Assembly (NCBI GenBank): GCA_009801015.1
Contig: VHZZ01000037.1
Span: 196,103-224,737 of the forward strand
From: Silene noctiflora
Lineage: Eukaryota; Streptophyta; Magnoliopsida; Caryophyllales; Caryophyllaceae
Length of the DNA: 28,635 nt
Direction of reading: 5' to 3'
The position numbers and the translations under genes are program-made. The notes below the pieces were generated by a model. It made no database searches. It saw only the letters and a list, made by a program, of their open reading frames with translations, and was not told the origin of the DNA. This document shows, piece after piece, positions 9,445-21,749 of this stretch; position 1 is the stretch's first letter, and each line of letters opens with the position of its first letter.

Positions 9445-9999
9445 TGTTTATGTGAGGCTATAGTTTTTGACATTTTTATTTTTAGTGTTTAAATTTCATT
9501 CATTTTGTCGTAACTGTTGGTATCTTGACTGACTTCTATCAAAAGATTCAAACTTTGTTTCCCCATCTATGAGATTATCTCTAGATAATGAATCACACAT
9601 TATTGTATAAGACGGTCTTACCATGAGACCAATCCGTTTGCCTGTATGAGAAATAATAAACGAGAAATGGGCATCTGAACAAGTCACACAGATAAACAGC
9701 AGTTATTCTGTATGTTTCATCATAACCAAAATCACCAAAATCTGTATTAATTCAGGGCAAAAACCATTAGTTCTTGTCAACAAATCAACAATAATATTGC
9801 ATCATATACTGAAAAGTCTTTACAAAAGAATTACGTACATTTTAGTATGTAGTATGGCTCAACCTAGCTTCCCAGTTATCGCTAAATAATCGCAATATAA
9901 CAGGGGTTCAAGTGGCACCAATATGGCAATATATGTACAGTGTGTAAATCAGATCCTAGGAGGGGAAGAAAAGATAAAAGATAAGAGATAAGAGACAGT
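9445..9999. other. Convergent 3' intergenic region
   Basis: The 555 bases between the GT47 stop codon and the FAB1 stop codon must hold both 3'UTRs and terminators. A short palindrome (TAAGACGGTCTTA) at about 9608-9620, followed by ATGAGACC, is another scrap of the AAGACGGTCTTA repeat text. No separate gene was found. Confidence 0.6.
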
Positions 10000-12900
10000 T
10001 TAATCGTGGGCATGAAACCCATTTAGCTCCTCCCGTTTCTCCATCTTTGGTAAAGAATCGGCTCTTTGGACACCACAAAGCTTACATGGGTTGGAAGATC
10101 TATGAGAACACCAGTGATCAGGGACAGTGAGAAAGTGAGTATCCATGAACTTTCTGAACCGCTTCTTGTAGGTCTCAGGTGAAACGATGGTTGGGGCGAC
10201 ATTCTTGGGCATGACGAGCGATGACTTGACCCATGTCTCTAGTTGTTTGTCCCATGTGTATTGCCTCAAGTAATCTATGATCCCACAAAGTAGCTCTCGT
10301 TGCTTCCTATCTACCCCCACCAATAACGAATAGTCCATCACATTTATATTCTGCATTTTAAACCAACATTAAACCCATCAGAAACATGTTCATTTCACAT
10401 TAGCATATACACTGGGGGTGGCTGCAACCGTTCATATCACATTCGTAGTATCATGCAGGATTTATAATACAGAAGTTAACAGGTCCAACTGGTACTGGGA
10501 ACGTCTTCCCACCCCCCACACTTTAAGGGCCTACATTTTAACACGATCTCAAAATTTTTATATAAGCCACATGGCCTCAAACAATAACAAGTCCAAAGTC
10601 CAGACTTCACCAGAGTTTTGGCTGTTGAATTATTAGGGTTAGTTTTGGAGTTCAAATAAAACACTTGTCCAAAAGAACAGCAAGTATTTTTGTTTTCTAA
10701 CAAGGTTTTGCAAAGGACAGGGTTATATAACAATCACAAAGATTTTTTTTGTTTTTGTTTTGGTATTGATTAGGAGTATCCCTATCGACAGCAAGTTTAG
10801 TCTTCCTCAGGGTACTGAACACAAATAAGTCGAGAAGATTAGCCATGGGCAATAACTTACATGTAGGAAAGTTGTGTCATTCCAGACAGCTCGTTGTAGC
10901 AGCCTTTTAGCTCTCTGCCCGACATACAATGGGGATGCATTCATATCATTAACAAAGTTCTGATCCAGTAGAACATCACCAGTACCATCATCAGCAGTGA
11001 ATCGCGCATGCAATGCGCCTTTAAGATCATATTGTCGTGTAATATTTCTGCCGAAAGAGAGATTCTCCATGACCATGAGATCGTGTTTTGTTTCTCTGCC
11101 GCTCTTTGGGTTTCTGATACTCACCTGCAAATATTTTTAATCATTATCAAGGAGACAGAATTGTAATCACGCCAATACACAAACGACAAATAAGAAAATA
11201 ATCTGTCCATGAAAAAACATCCAAATTTCTATTTTTGGGCGTTCGTGACTAAACTTTTCACTTGAAATCAGTATTTTTTTCTTCGTTATTCATAGCCCAT
11301 ATACCTTGATCAACTTGCATTTTCAATTTTCATCATTTTACACAAATTCTAAAATAAGACTATCGTACGGCAAACGACGGTCTTATAGTGCTTATGCACC
11401 TCATTTATTATTAATTAATGAAGTGCATAAGCTATTAGAAGACCATGTAAGCCAGGAAACCGACATTTCAATATATTATGATCCATAATTTATTGGTACC
11501 AGACAAATATGTCTCTTCGTGGAAGAAATATGAATAGGTCAAATGAGATCAAGAGTCGCCCATATTACCTGATAAATTCCAAGAATTTTTGCGAGACAAG
11601 TCTGATTGCCAGATTGTACAGAATCCTTCATGTGGCGAAAGTATCCAGGTGCAAACTTCATAAACGATTCAAATTCCGTCTTCTTAATTTCCTTGATGAT
11701 TAGTCTATCATCCAGTGTCTTCAAAAACAAAGACTTGCTCTTTCCACCTTTGGCATCCCAAAATTTGCAGCGACTAAGGGATGCAATATAATCAAGTTCC
11801 GAAGGGCAGCATTGTTCCCGGAAAGCACGAAACTCTTTGGCGTATATGATCACTACTGAACACTTTCCCTTGGTCGGATATTTCTCAACACCTAAAGTAA
11901 CTTCGGGGTGCATTTGTCCATAAGAAACCGAAGAGTCCAAATTCAGGCCATCGAAGTTGGGGATATGATCGGCAAGAGACATGCTTGTTGCTGAATGAAT
12001 TAGATCAGGATCAAGAAACACGCCTGTTGTCCAACTTGGTGAAGGCTCGGAAAAAGCACGTTTCAGGGTAGCATTCTCTTCATTCTCTAATGCCTGAGGA
12101 GTAATATCTTTCATTGCAGCTAAAGCACAAGCCACTAAGCTCGAGATTTCTCCCTCAAAATCCGAAACAATGTAGTCGTTATCTCTTAGTGGAATGTGCA
12201 GCCTTGAACCCTCTTCAAGCGTCACTTCAGACACCATAGGTAAGAAGTCCGAAGAACGTAAAAGTACAAATTTGGGCAGATGACCAAACTTAGGCATATG
12301 ACCCCTATGAAGATCCGTCATGCACTCCTCTCGGATTTCCGAAAATGGATTCCATACCCAGACTCTGGAATCAGGTTTTGGTAAAGGTGGAGAAATGACT
12401 CTAGTAAGCCCTTCTTTGGCAGCATCTTCCTGATCTCCTTCAATTGGTATGATTCTATCTTCATGTAAATTATCAGATAGCAAAATATCAGTATTTTGAG
12501 TTCTCCCGTCATTAGGATTGATATCACTAGTGACTATATCCCGAGACGATTGGCTTTCAGGATTTTTCTCGATAAAGCCCTCATTTTCGCAACTGAAGCC
12601 TTCATTTGGGCACTTCTCGATAGAAGCTTCCAATTCTTCCACTTCTTCAATATGAATCTCTCCATTAGTACAGTCTGTAGATTTGTGGTCACTATGTGAA
12701 ACGTCCTCTTTCAACATCGTTTGTACTTCAATAAGAATTTTTGGCTTATCCATTTTTTCTTGAACTGCTCCATCGGCAAGCTTGTGGGTCCCTTCAACAT
12801 CTGCACCAGGCAGGTGTTCCTTCGACAATGGTTGCCCTTGTACCGCTTCTAAGACAGCTGTCTGTGTTACGCCAGCTTCTTCTCCAGCAGTACCACTATC

Positions 12901-15900
12901 TAAAATGTCGATTTGTGGCTGTGCCACATCATTAGTGGAAGTAGATTGGGGCATGGTGGACAGAGAAGAAACGAGTAGCTGCAAGCGTCGCTCCCACACA
13001 CATGCTTCAAGCAGGATTTCCCAGCGTAATCTATTCAAGCTCAGAAGCTTATGAACAGTGTTGTGTGAAGTCTCACTATTGATACCTGTATTCTTGATGT
13101 TCTCCTAAAACAGTAAAAGGAAACAATTTTAGAGATCGATTTTGGACATAGTAAAGCACCATACTCGATCAAACCCACAGAAAATTGTCCACCTATACAA
13201 GCTAATGTTCCAATGAGTCATTTCTTGAGTTCTAAACTCTATTATAAACAAAATGCTCGTAAACTTTCAACAAAGGTACACTGATACACTTATATTGTCT
13301 TCATTAGACATCAACATAGCATAAAAGCTAAGTCGTTTAGAGGATTTTCATTGGTTCTCAAGTTTTTTAGTTGGGGTCCACAATATTCTTTTTTTCCCCA
13401 AATTCCTCACCCCACTAATCCACTATTTATCACAACATTTCATTTCTCTAAAACTTGTTAAAATGTTCTTTATAATTAAGACGAGTGTGGTCACTGTTCA
13501 GGTTAACCTTATTCTTACGTCTAATATTAATATACTTCCAATAAAACTTTTAAAGCAACCCGTGCATTTTTGCACGAGTTTAAAACTAGTTGGCCACTAA
13601 AGTCAAATGAGGCCAATGAAATTGGGATGAAGATAGTACTATAGTAGTATACAGTAATGCGAGAAAGGAATTTTGCCATCTGCAGAAATGATACATTTCC
13701 TAACATAGGATTATGTCTAAGTCAACTAGATTACTAGAAGCAATCACCCAAGCGGCCGTAAGAGAATTTGCAATAAAGAAGACAAAGCCACATGATGTGG
13801 AAAACAAAATCTCACCTCGAATTCCGATCTTTCGAGTCTCAGCATGTCCACAATGTCCGGAAATCCATTAGATGAGCCATTAACAGCAATATGTTGTCCA
13901 GAAAACCGAGAATCTAGTTTCTTCAAATAATTGGCAACTTCAGTGAAAAGCAATTGCCCTTTTGTGGAGACCTACAAGGTTTAAGTTGAATAAAAACTTA
14001 TTTAGGACAGATGCATGCACTTCGCATATTCCTTATGTACTGAGTAAATCAGCAGAACAAAGCTAGCATCATAAATGACTAGAAGCTCTAAAAAAAACAT
14101 ACAATGTTGATTTCTTTCTGAATCCAAGCTCCGTTGATTGAACAATTAAAATCTAACTTTTGGGATGGCACGGAAACATTATATGTCACAACACGCGAGT
14201 ACCGGAACATGGCAACCATGGAGCCTAATCTGCAAGGCATAATGACATGTTTGAAGTTACTGCAAATAAATGTACAACTTCATCAAAAGTTGTGACACTA
14301 TATTCAAGCTTTTCCAACATTATATGAGTTGCAACTTTCTCTATCTTTATCCCGAGACTCACCATGAGTCTTTAACATTGGCAAGATTATGTTATTCTAT
14401 TTTAGGACTCCACTCAATTTAGCCCTTACACTCACCAAAACTCTCTAAAAAAAACTATCTGATGCTCAGTCCCTTGCGAGTCTATTGCTCAAACCCAACT
14501 TCAAGATTGGATAATGTCACTATACAAGACTTCGTAAGAATGGGAAATAAGCAACTAAGGAAGAGTGTTGTCTGATATCTGATGCCAAAACATGTTAAAA
14601 AAAAAAAAGTTAAAAAGATATTCATACCCAAAGAAGTACAGGAAATCCTTCTGAAAAGAATGTCCACAGCTAGACAGCCGATTAAATGAAGAATGGCTAG
14701 AGAAGCTAAGCTCCAAAAATTTGCCAAATGACAAACCACGAGCAGCTTTGGATATTAATACTCTTTTGGTCGCCTTTTCCTTACTAGGAGCACACTTACC
14801 ACATCGACTCCACATCCAAAGTTTCCCTTCAGATCCCCCAGGCAAACACATTTTGTCTCCAAGTCTTTTCACTTTTATACTCAGCTGCTTGCTATGATGT
14901 GCATAATAGTAAAAATGGGCTTCAGGTAGTTCATTGCAAGTCTTGCAAACAGTCTAAACATGCAAAAGACGAAGAAAATATGTAAGTTTTGCAGAAATGC
15001 AGTAAAGATATAAATATCACTTTAATCATGCATCTAAAGGGCTACAACTTCAGATACTTGTCAATAATAGTTTTAGCAGATGTCAAACTACATTAGTTGA
15101 TAAAGTCAATGACATGTGGTATTTAATATTCATAATCTGGGGTCAACTCTCGTCAGCATCAAAAATGACCCGTATGGCTCGCAATACACCAAAAAAGAGT
15201 GATACTTTTGGAATCTATTCCAAAGGAACTAAAAGATGCGTTCAATAGTACTGTGAACCTCACAACTACTCATAATCTACTCAAAGAATTACAAAATAAC
15301 GTATTCAGTAATATTAGTGTATGATACAGTTCATATAAAGGAATGCACAATGCGTACCTGATTAAAAAGATCATCTCTCAAAAACTTCCCAAGAGGAACA
15401 TCGAAGTGTCTGTAGAACTTGATGTGAGAAAAATGGCTTTGTCCACAAATAGTCCCTTTTGCAGCATTACGACTAGACATCAGCACCAAGATACTCTCAG
15501 AATCCAATAGATTGCTAATATCCTCCTTCGGCCGGATGGAATCTTCACTATCATCAACAGCGTCTTTCGTTTCCCCAACACTAACAGACAGACTGGACAT
15601 TAACTGGGGCCCGCCATAATTAACTTCATCCTTGTCAACATTCTTAACCTCTATGACATGTTCCTCAGGTGCCTCATCAGAAGGTGAGATGGGAATCGAA
15701 ACTGCTCTCTGAAACCGAGAACTGGTCTTATTCATGTCAATGTAGGTGGACATGTCCTCAAAAGTAGCTGGGGATACAACAGAAACTTTTTCAAGCATGA
15801 AGTTGATTGATGATGACGTCCTGGAAAGAGCTGTCATATGTTGCGTATTATTGCAGTCTTTATCATGTCCACCATTGGATGTCACAACCTCAGTAGAATT

Positions 15901-18900
15901 CTGCTTGACACGACTTAACTCACCAAGATTCTCACCATTTGGGATCTTAACAGTAGATTCTGCCGCAGGAGACGGCCTCACATCGCTGCTGTTGGAGATA
16001 GGAACCTCTACTTCTTCATTGAGCTCAACAGAATGAGGAATAGTAGACATTTCGGACGAAATAGAAATGTTCTCTCCTGCTGGAAAGTTGTCAGCTACAC
16101 TATGACAGGCAATAGTAGAGAACATAGCTTCTTGATCTGCAAGAAAGGAAGTTTCCAACAGAAAATGATAAGCCATCACAACAGCACACTGCACGACGCA
16201 TTTGATCTTCTTCAATTCTTCATTGTGCGACCCCTTCAGCAAAATCTGTTGCATCAAGAGTAAATATATTAAGAGTTCAGCTAGATAAACCTTTCTTACT
16301 ATGCCAACAGCTTGGTATAAGATATCAGTTGAGCAACTTCTTCAAAGTGATATTCTTTTCTTAGTACACCAATGCGAAAACGTATAGATCATTGCATCTT
16401 TACCATATAATTTGTGGTAACTTTTGCACTACATAGATGTATAGGAGTTATGTTAGCGTTTGGAGACAATTTGAAGTATAAAAAAGAGAGTGGTGAATGA
16501 CCAACTATATCGCACACAAGAATGAGCAGCTTTCACGCACACAAGTAGCACGCACCTAAAGTCAACTAGTTGAAACTTGAAATAGCTAAAAAAAATTAAC
16601 ATTGAAATTTTCAGTAAAAAAACACACATCTACCCTATTCCAACAATTATGAAAAGTCAAAAGTCTTTTAATCGTCGTGTTGGCATAATACAAATCCATC
16701 CATATTAAATGGATACTAAGAGTCTAACACACAAACAGGCACACCGGACATCCAGAACTCAGTAAGACTAGTGCAAGACTAAACTCAAAAATATAAAGTA
16801 GACTTTGAAAGACGCTAGCCTTGCAAAAAAAGACTTTTAACTTGAACCGGACTAACTTGACAGACCCTAGGTTTACAAAAGGTAACAATGTAACGATAAC
16901 TTACAGTGCAACCAAGGCGTGTAGGACATCCCTCCAGAAACATCAGTGTTTTACAAGGCTTCTTTCCACCTTCAGCAACAATAGCATGCTCCTCCACAAA
17001 TTTTTCAAAATATAGTGACTCACACTGTTTCAATTTAGTACTAAATGGCTTGTCTGAGGATAATATAGGTGAACCAGTGCAACGAGCGACTCTTTCCAAT
17101 CTATGAAGCTTCATATCAAGAACGAGGGTGACTTCCAAGTCAAGTACCTTTTGCAACACATCACGTGAAGCAGATTTCTCCACCAAAATAACATTTGGGT
17201 GACATGCTTGCAAATTCTCCACAAGATCAACCAAGTTGTCCTTATCCTAACAAAAATGTGTTAGAACGAATAAGTCCCGTCCAGAATATGCCCTACAAAA
17301 TTAAAAGATTGAAATTTGGAGATTGGAATGTCTTATAGTTTTTACCTCGACCATCAAAGAACTAAATGATGACAACCCTGATGAATTAGATGGTTCCAGA
17401 GCCCCCTGGACAAGTAATAATCTAGGATTCTTATACTTGGTAGACATATGCTTGTGCGCAGCATGCTTCTTGAAGACCAAGCCTTTTATAACTTGACTGC
17501 AAGCCAAATACATAGAGTTAGTAGGACAACAGTAATCATTTTAAAAGGTAATCAAACCATTATTGTGCTGGAGCTCTTCAGTTTCATGGTCATACATGTC
17601 TCGAGGGACGGAGGAGGCTTGGTTAGCCGAAAGATGGTTATCGGTTCAACAAGATTGGGTATGAAATTTACACCTGACACTTAACAACACGACACTTCTT
17701 CTACCAGAGACAGAAAATAATCTTGCACGCAAAACTAGATGAGGGAACAGGCGTACAAGGCATATATTTAATTTTTTGTTTTGAGACATTTCCCCGTACC
17801 CATATCCTCTTCCCTTTTTTTTTTTTTTGACAATGTATGTGTCTAAAAATTGAGTCATAGAGAGACTTGGGTATGTACCCGGGTCCAACATCTGTACCCA
17901 AGTTTGAGTACCATCTTGGACATAGTTCGCATAGGAGAGGAGCATTAGATAATATTATTGCAATATGGATAAATAATATTTTAAGGAATAAATCTTCGGT
18001 CAATTATACCACTTGATTTGTGTGCAAGTCATACAAACAGAACTAAAGCCTCAACACAACACCTATTCGCAATAAATTCAAAATCTAGATGTAATATATA
18101 CAAGGTATTTTTTAAGCAAGCGACATAATAGAATATAGTAAGCTACAAATGTTCCACAATATCTTGGGGGTTGGGTGAATCTGAAAAGTAAGGAAGTCAA
18201 CAGGCAAATTGATAGATACAAAGAAAAAGTGACATGCCAAGCTAATGGATTAAAAAACACCTGTCACCAAGAGATCCAGTTGCAATGCATTTTATCTTCA
18301 CATAACCAGCCGGGTCCATAGCTTTTCCTTCAGCAGCCTCAGGCTTCACAAATGAAGCCGCTTGCCAGGCAAGTAGTGTAACGGTATTCACCCAACTTTC
18401 TTCCTTGTCAGTGTCTTCCACTCCCACTTTTTTGAGCAGTTGGGACACCAAGTTTTTAAACTTACCATTCATCACATCTTCTATGGCCCTTTGTCTATCC
18501 TCATTAAAACGGTAACCAGTAAGTGCCTCCTCGGAGCTATTCAATGAACTGGGCATGGCCCACTCTGAAGCATCACCAATAGCACACTCATCATCTTCTT
18601 CATCTAAAGCAGCCATGCTATTCTCCATATTATCATGTTCATTTTCAGCTTCCGGTGGCAACCATATATCATGTTGATCATCGTAAGTTATAGGATTTTC
18701 TTCTACTTCATCAAGAATCGCACCTTCACTTCCATCGTTGTTTATATCATCATTGTCCAAGTTTTCATGCACAAATCCGTTATTGCCTTTGTGCTGATTA
18801 TCCTTTAAATCATTCTCTGAAGTCGACAAACCTGAGTTATTGACATTTTCATTCGTTGGCTTGTAATTAGGATCATATTGACCACTTTGAATCTCACCCT

Positions 18901-19515
18901 TTTCCAGAAGCCTGTCAATCAATAACAGTATAATTCAGTCATAAAACTTGACTATTTCATCCGGTAAATCTAGTACTCTGAAAATAATAACAGCACTAGA
19001 GCATGTATATGGGAAAAAAGGGCATACCCTTCCTGAAGGCTGAACTCCACGGAATAGTCACCTGTAAACAGAAAATAGAGAAATATTCTTAATAATAAAT
19101 ACAGAGTATAACATACATCAAAATACGAGTATAATGTAAACCAACCCGTTTAACTAAAATCACAATCGATATATCCCATCACCCAATAAAACTAAAATCA
19201 AGAACTGGCTACCCCAAGAAATAGGTCAGTCACTCAGTCTCAACTCTCATGATAACTTCATCACGAGATAGTCTCATACGAGAATTTGTGCTTACTGTAA
19301 TTTGAAACGCAGCTATCACTACTAGTCAAATGTATGGTTGGATTCGTAGAGGGCGCATCCTGAGAACTCGAAACATCCTGTGGTGCACTTCTTCCTTGAT
19401 CAGAATTCATGTGATCCAATGTAGATGAACCAACATGACTGTCATTACTCTGCGCCAAACGCTCATTTTCTGTCGGTTCCATTCGTTCATTTGACTCCAA
19501 ATAAGATTGACACAT
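10000..19515 (-). CDS. FAB1: Phosphatidylinositol-3-phosphate 5-kinase, FAB1/PIKfyve type without FYVE (FAB1C/D class)
   Basis: Type III PIP kinase making PI(3,5)P2 from PI3P on endosome and vacuole membranes. Twelve coding exons in transcript order: 19515-19296, 19061-19028, 18911-18261, 17496-17346, 17246-16905, 16245-15358, 14953-14628, 14229-14103, 13971-13816, 13104-11569, 11124-10861, 10350-10000. They total 5046 bases, 1681 residues, with every junction in frame. Residues 1-200 are acidic and low-complexity, with no FYVE zinc finger. A chaperonin-like (Fab1_TCP) domain spans about 285-500 (KGLVFKKHAAHKHM, NVILVEKSASRDV, LDMKLHRLERVARCTGSPI, RLGCTILLKGSHNEELKKIK). A Cys-rich region follows (TVCKTCNELPEAHFYYYAHH from 763). 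About 970-1290 is disordered. The kinase spans about 1330-1645: G-loop GGKSKSLFLKT (1418-1428), Lys1436 in IIKEI, YDLKG (1509-1513), MDYSLLVG (1570-1577) and the specificity loop SPETYKKRFRKFM. All catalytic motifs are intact. Length fits the family (roughly 1450-1800). Assignment to FAB1C/D rests on the missing FYVE. Confidence 0.96.
11380..11443. repeat. Short hairpin repeat in a FAB1 intron
   Basis: GTCTTATAGTGCTTATGCAC (11380-11399) pairs imperfectly with GTGCATAAGCTATTAGAAGAC (split at 11423-11443) across an AT-rich loop. It opens with the ACGGTCTTA text seen in other hairpins of this window. It lies in the intron between the two kinase exons (11125-11568). Confidence 0.6.
13561..13590 (+). 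mobile_element. Helitron-like 3' terminus in a FAB1 intron
   Basis: A perfect stem CGTGCA/TGCACG with a TTTT loop (13561-13576) is followed by nine bases, CTAG (13586-13589) and T. The layout is nearly identical to 3081-3111. It lies in the intron 13105-13815 of the FAB1 gene, on the strand opposite to transcription. The 5' end is not defined; the AT-rich sequence from about 13330 probably belongs to it. Confidence 0.5.
17497..18260 (-). other. FAB1 intron with repeat-like insert
   Basis: A 764-base intron (donor next to 18261, acceptor next to 17496) that splits the Ser codon of GDSQVIKG. It holds a T16-type run at about 17815-17828 next to text (TGTCTAAAAATTGAGTCATAG, CCAAGTTTGAGTACC; split here) resembling dispersed plant repeats. 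No TSD was found, so no element is called. Confidence 0.5.
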
Positions 19516-20091
19516 CTACAGCATCAGTTCCTCACAATCTTCAATAACTACATGAACAAGACTCATCAGTATTCAGTTGACTATATCAAAACAACTAATT
19601 TTCGATTCCGAAAAATTCTAATAGTAAACCAACATCAGACATTAGCAATTTATTATTCCTCCATGTATAATTTCCTCAAATAATCATCAAAAAAATTGTC
19701 AACAAAATACACAAAATCAAGAACAAATCAAGGTCAACAATCATAATCATAATCATATCAAATAAAATACTCCAAATTAGATCAAGAATCACAAAACCAA
19801 GATCAAGAATCGTCTAAAATTCTAAATTTTCACCAAATTTACTTAAGATCTCTACAATCAACACAAAACCCACAAATTTAAACTCGAAAATTTCAAAAAA
19901 ACAGAATGCATTACATCTGGGTAGTGCACAAAATTGATCAACATCAACATTAAAACCATTAAAACAAGTAAATACTAAATAATCACAAGACAAACATCCT
20001 GAAATTAATGAAGCATAACTACTACATTAAAAACAAATATAATTAATTAATTAAATAAAGTAAATTGTAAGTAAATGATCAAAGAACTTAC
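19516..20091 (-). other. 5'UTR intron of FAB1
   Basis: Inferred from a near-perfect donor on the - strand (TTCAAAG|GTAAGT, exon edge at 20092) and an acceptor CTGTAG immediately before the initiator ATG at 19515-19513. The interval is AT-rich and non-coding. If correct, translation starts at the first three bases of the second exon. Confidence 0.65.
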
Positions 20092-20345
20092 CTTTGAAGC
20101 AACAAACAAAGATTTTTGCAGTTTAAAAAGCCAAAGTTTTGTTGTTTGATTCAAGTCTTTGATCAGTCAACAGAAGAAATTCTGTTTGTACAGTGAAATT
20201 CCCCAGAAAAAAGGGTATGATGAAATGCAAGAAAATCAAAGAAATCCGTGAAAATGTAAGAGATTAATATAGTAGATTAGTAAAAGAGAGAGTTGAAAGA
20301 GAGAGGAATGAAGGAGAATGGAATGGAAGAAAGCGGAAGAAAGCG
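20092..20345 (-). promoter_or_regulatory. FAB1 leader exon and core promoter region
   Basis: On the - strand this block is strongly CT-rich at 20280-20345 (CTCTCTTTC-like, a plant Y-patch texture). It contains a TATA-like CTATATTAAT at about 20263-20272 and ends at the donor next to 20092. The exact transcription start is not visible. No open frame or FYVE-coding sequence occurs here, supporting translation from 19515. Confidence 0.5.
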
Positions 20346-20568
20346 TCAATGTGTTTTTGATGTGTGGGTCCAAATACTCTTATTAACTGCACGCCAACAT
20401 TTCATTTGTTTAAACCCGTCTTAATTTAAGACCGTATTAAGTTAAGCTGATTTTAGGTAAGATTTGATGTTGGAGTATAAATTATTGAGTAAGTGGATTA
20501 TACATCCGATATTATTATATATATGAAAATGACAAGTATTAAGTCATATTAATATTATTATATATATG

Positions 20569-20945
20569 AAAATGCCAAACTTGTTTGCCTCGAATATGAC
20601 CCGAAACCTGAATTGACCAGAACCGACTCGTAATTGACTCGATCCAAAATGATTGGAAGAGAGCCAAAATGAACCGAACCGACCCATACCCAAAAGTGCT
20701 AACTAAAGCGTTTAGTCATTAACTTAAAAGTGGTCTGACCCGAAATGACCCATACCCAAAAGTGCCCCGATAACAGGTCGTCAAAAATTGTCGAAACCCG
20801 AAATAACTCAATCCAACCCGATTTGAAATTTGTGATAGACCCGAATTAACCCGACCCATTTTCAACTCGATTAACCCATTTGCCAACTCAATACAGATAA
20901 TCGAGTGAAATGATATGGTGTTGGAGTATAAATTATCGAGTGTGA
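20569..20945. repeat. ACCCGA-rich repeat, copy 1
   Basis: Runs from CCAAACTTGTTTG through many GACCCGAAA / AACCCGACC variants to AACTCGATTAACCC, ATTTGCCAACTCAATACAG and ATAATCGAGTGAAATGAT. The order of phrases is the same as at 21045-21540, so the two are diverged copies of one unit. The start overlaps an upstream duplicated phrase TATTATTATATATATGAAAATG (split; seen at about 20510 and 20550). Confidence 0.75.
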
Positions 20946-21044
20946 CGGTTTTTAGCAAGCTAAGACCTACTATTTACATAGACCTGGAAAAATGGGTCAA
21001 ACTTGCATGACCTGACCCAATAAGGTTGACCTGAGACCCGAAAG

Positions 21045-21540
21045 TGCCAAACTTGTTTGACCCAAATATGACCCGAAACTTGAATTGACCTGGCCGACCC
21101 CGACCCGACCCGTCCCGAAAAGATCCGACTCATAATTGACTCGATCCAAAATGTCTTGAAGACTGAAGAGAGCCAAAATGACATGAAACGACAAGTACTA
21201 AGTTATATTAATATTATTATATATATCAAAATAGAGTTTTATTGGTTACAACCGTCCTTAATAAATAGTTAAATTTGTAAAATAATATTTTTTAATCAAA
21301 ATAGTACTAACTAAAAGTGTTTAGCCATTAATTGAAAGTGACTCGACCCGAAATGGCACATACCCAAAATTGACCTGACAACAGGTCAAAATTAACCCGA
21401 AACTCGAAATGACTCGACCCGACCCAACCCGATCCGGAATGTATGATAGATTTGACTCGTTCCTAACTCGATTAACCCATTTGGCACCTCAATACAGATT
21501 ATCGAGTGAAATGATTTTACACCCACTCTTATACAAATTA
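21045..21540. repeat. ACCCGA-rich repeat, copy 2
   Basis: The second copy of the unit at 20569-20945, with the same phrases in the same order (CCAAACTTGTTTGACCC, ACTCGATCCAAAATG, GAAGAGAGCCAAAATGA, ACAGGTCAAAATTAACCCG, ACTCGATTAACCCATTTGGC, ATTATCGAGTGAAATGAT). It is interrupted at about 21195-21300 by AT-rich sequence including a phrase TTATATTAATATTATTATA related to that near 20545. Confidence 0.75.
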
Positions 21541-21749
21541 TCAAGGGAGAAAGTTTATACAACAATTTTATAAAAAAAATGTATTTAGTATTTTCTTGTT
21601 ATTTTATGTTAAAATATTGTTAGACTGTTTAGCAAAAGATTGTCGATACATGGTGAGATATGATTAAATGGATATTAATATTAGAACGGCCGAACGGGGT
21701 ACCAAAAAAACATGATAAAATACATCGAAATTGTCTTATAATAAGTTAA

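Noticed and set aside
12782-13054. + strand open frame opposite the large FAB1 exon
   Set aside because: Antisense shadow of the 1536-base exon, which has full frame support.
17800-17960. Retroposon in a FAB1 intron marked by a T run
   Set aside because: No direct repeat was found flanking the T run and candidate body, so boundaries could not be supported.
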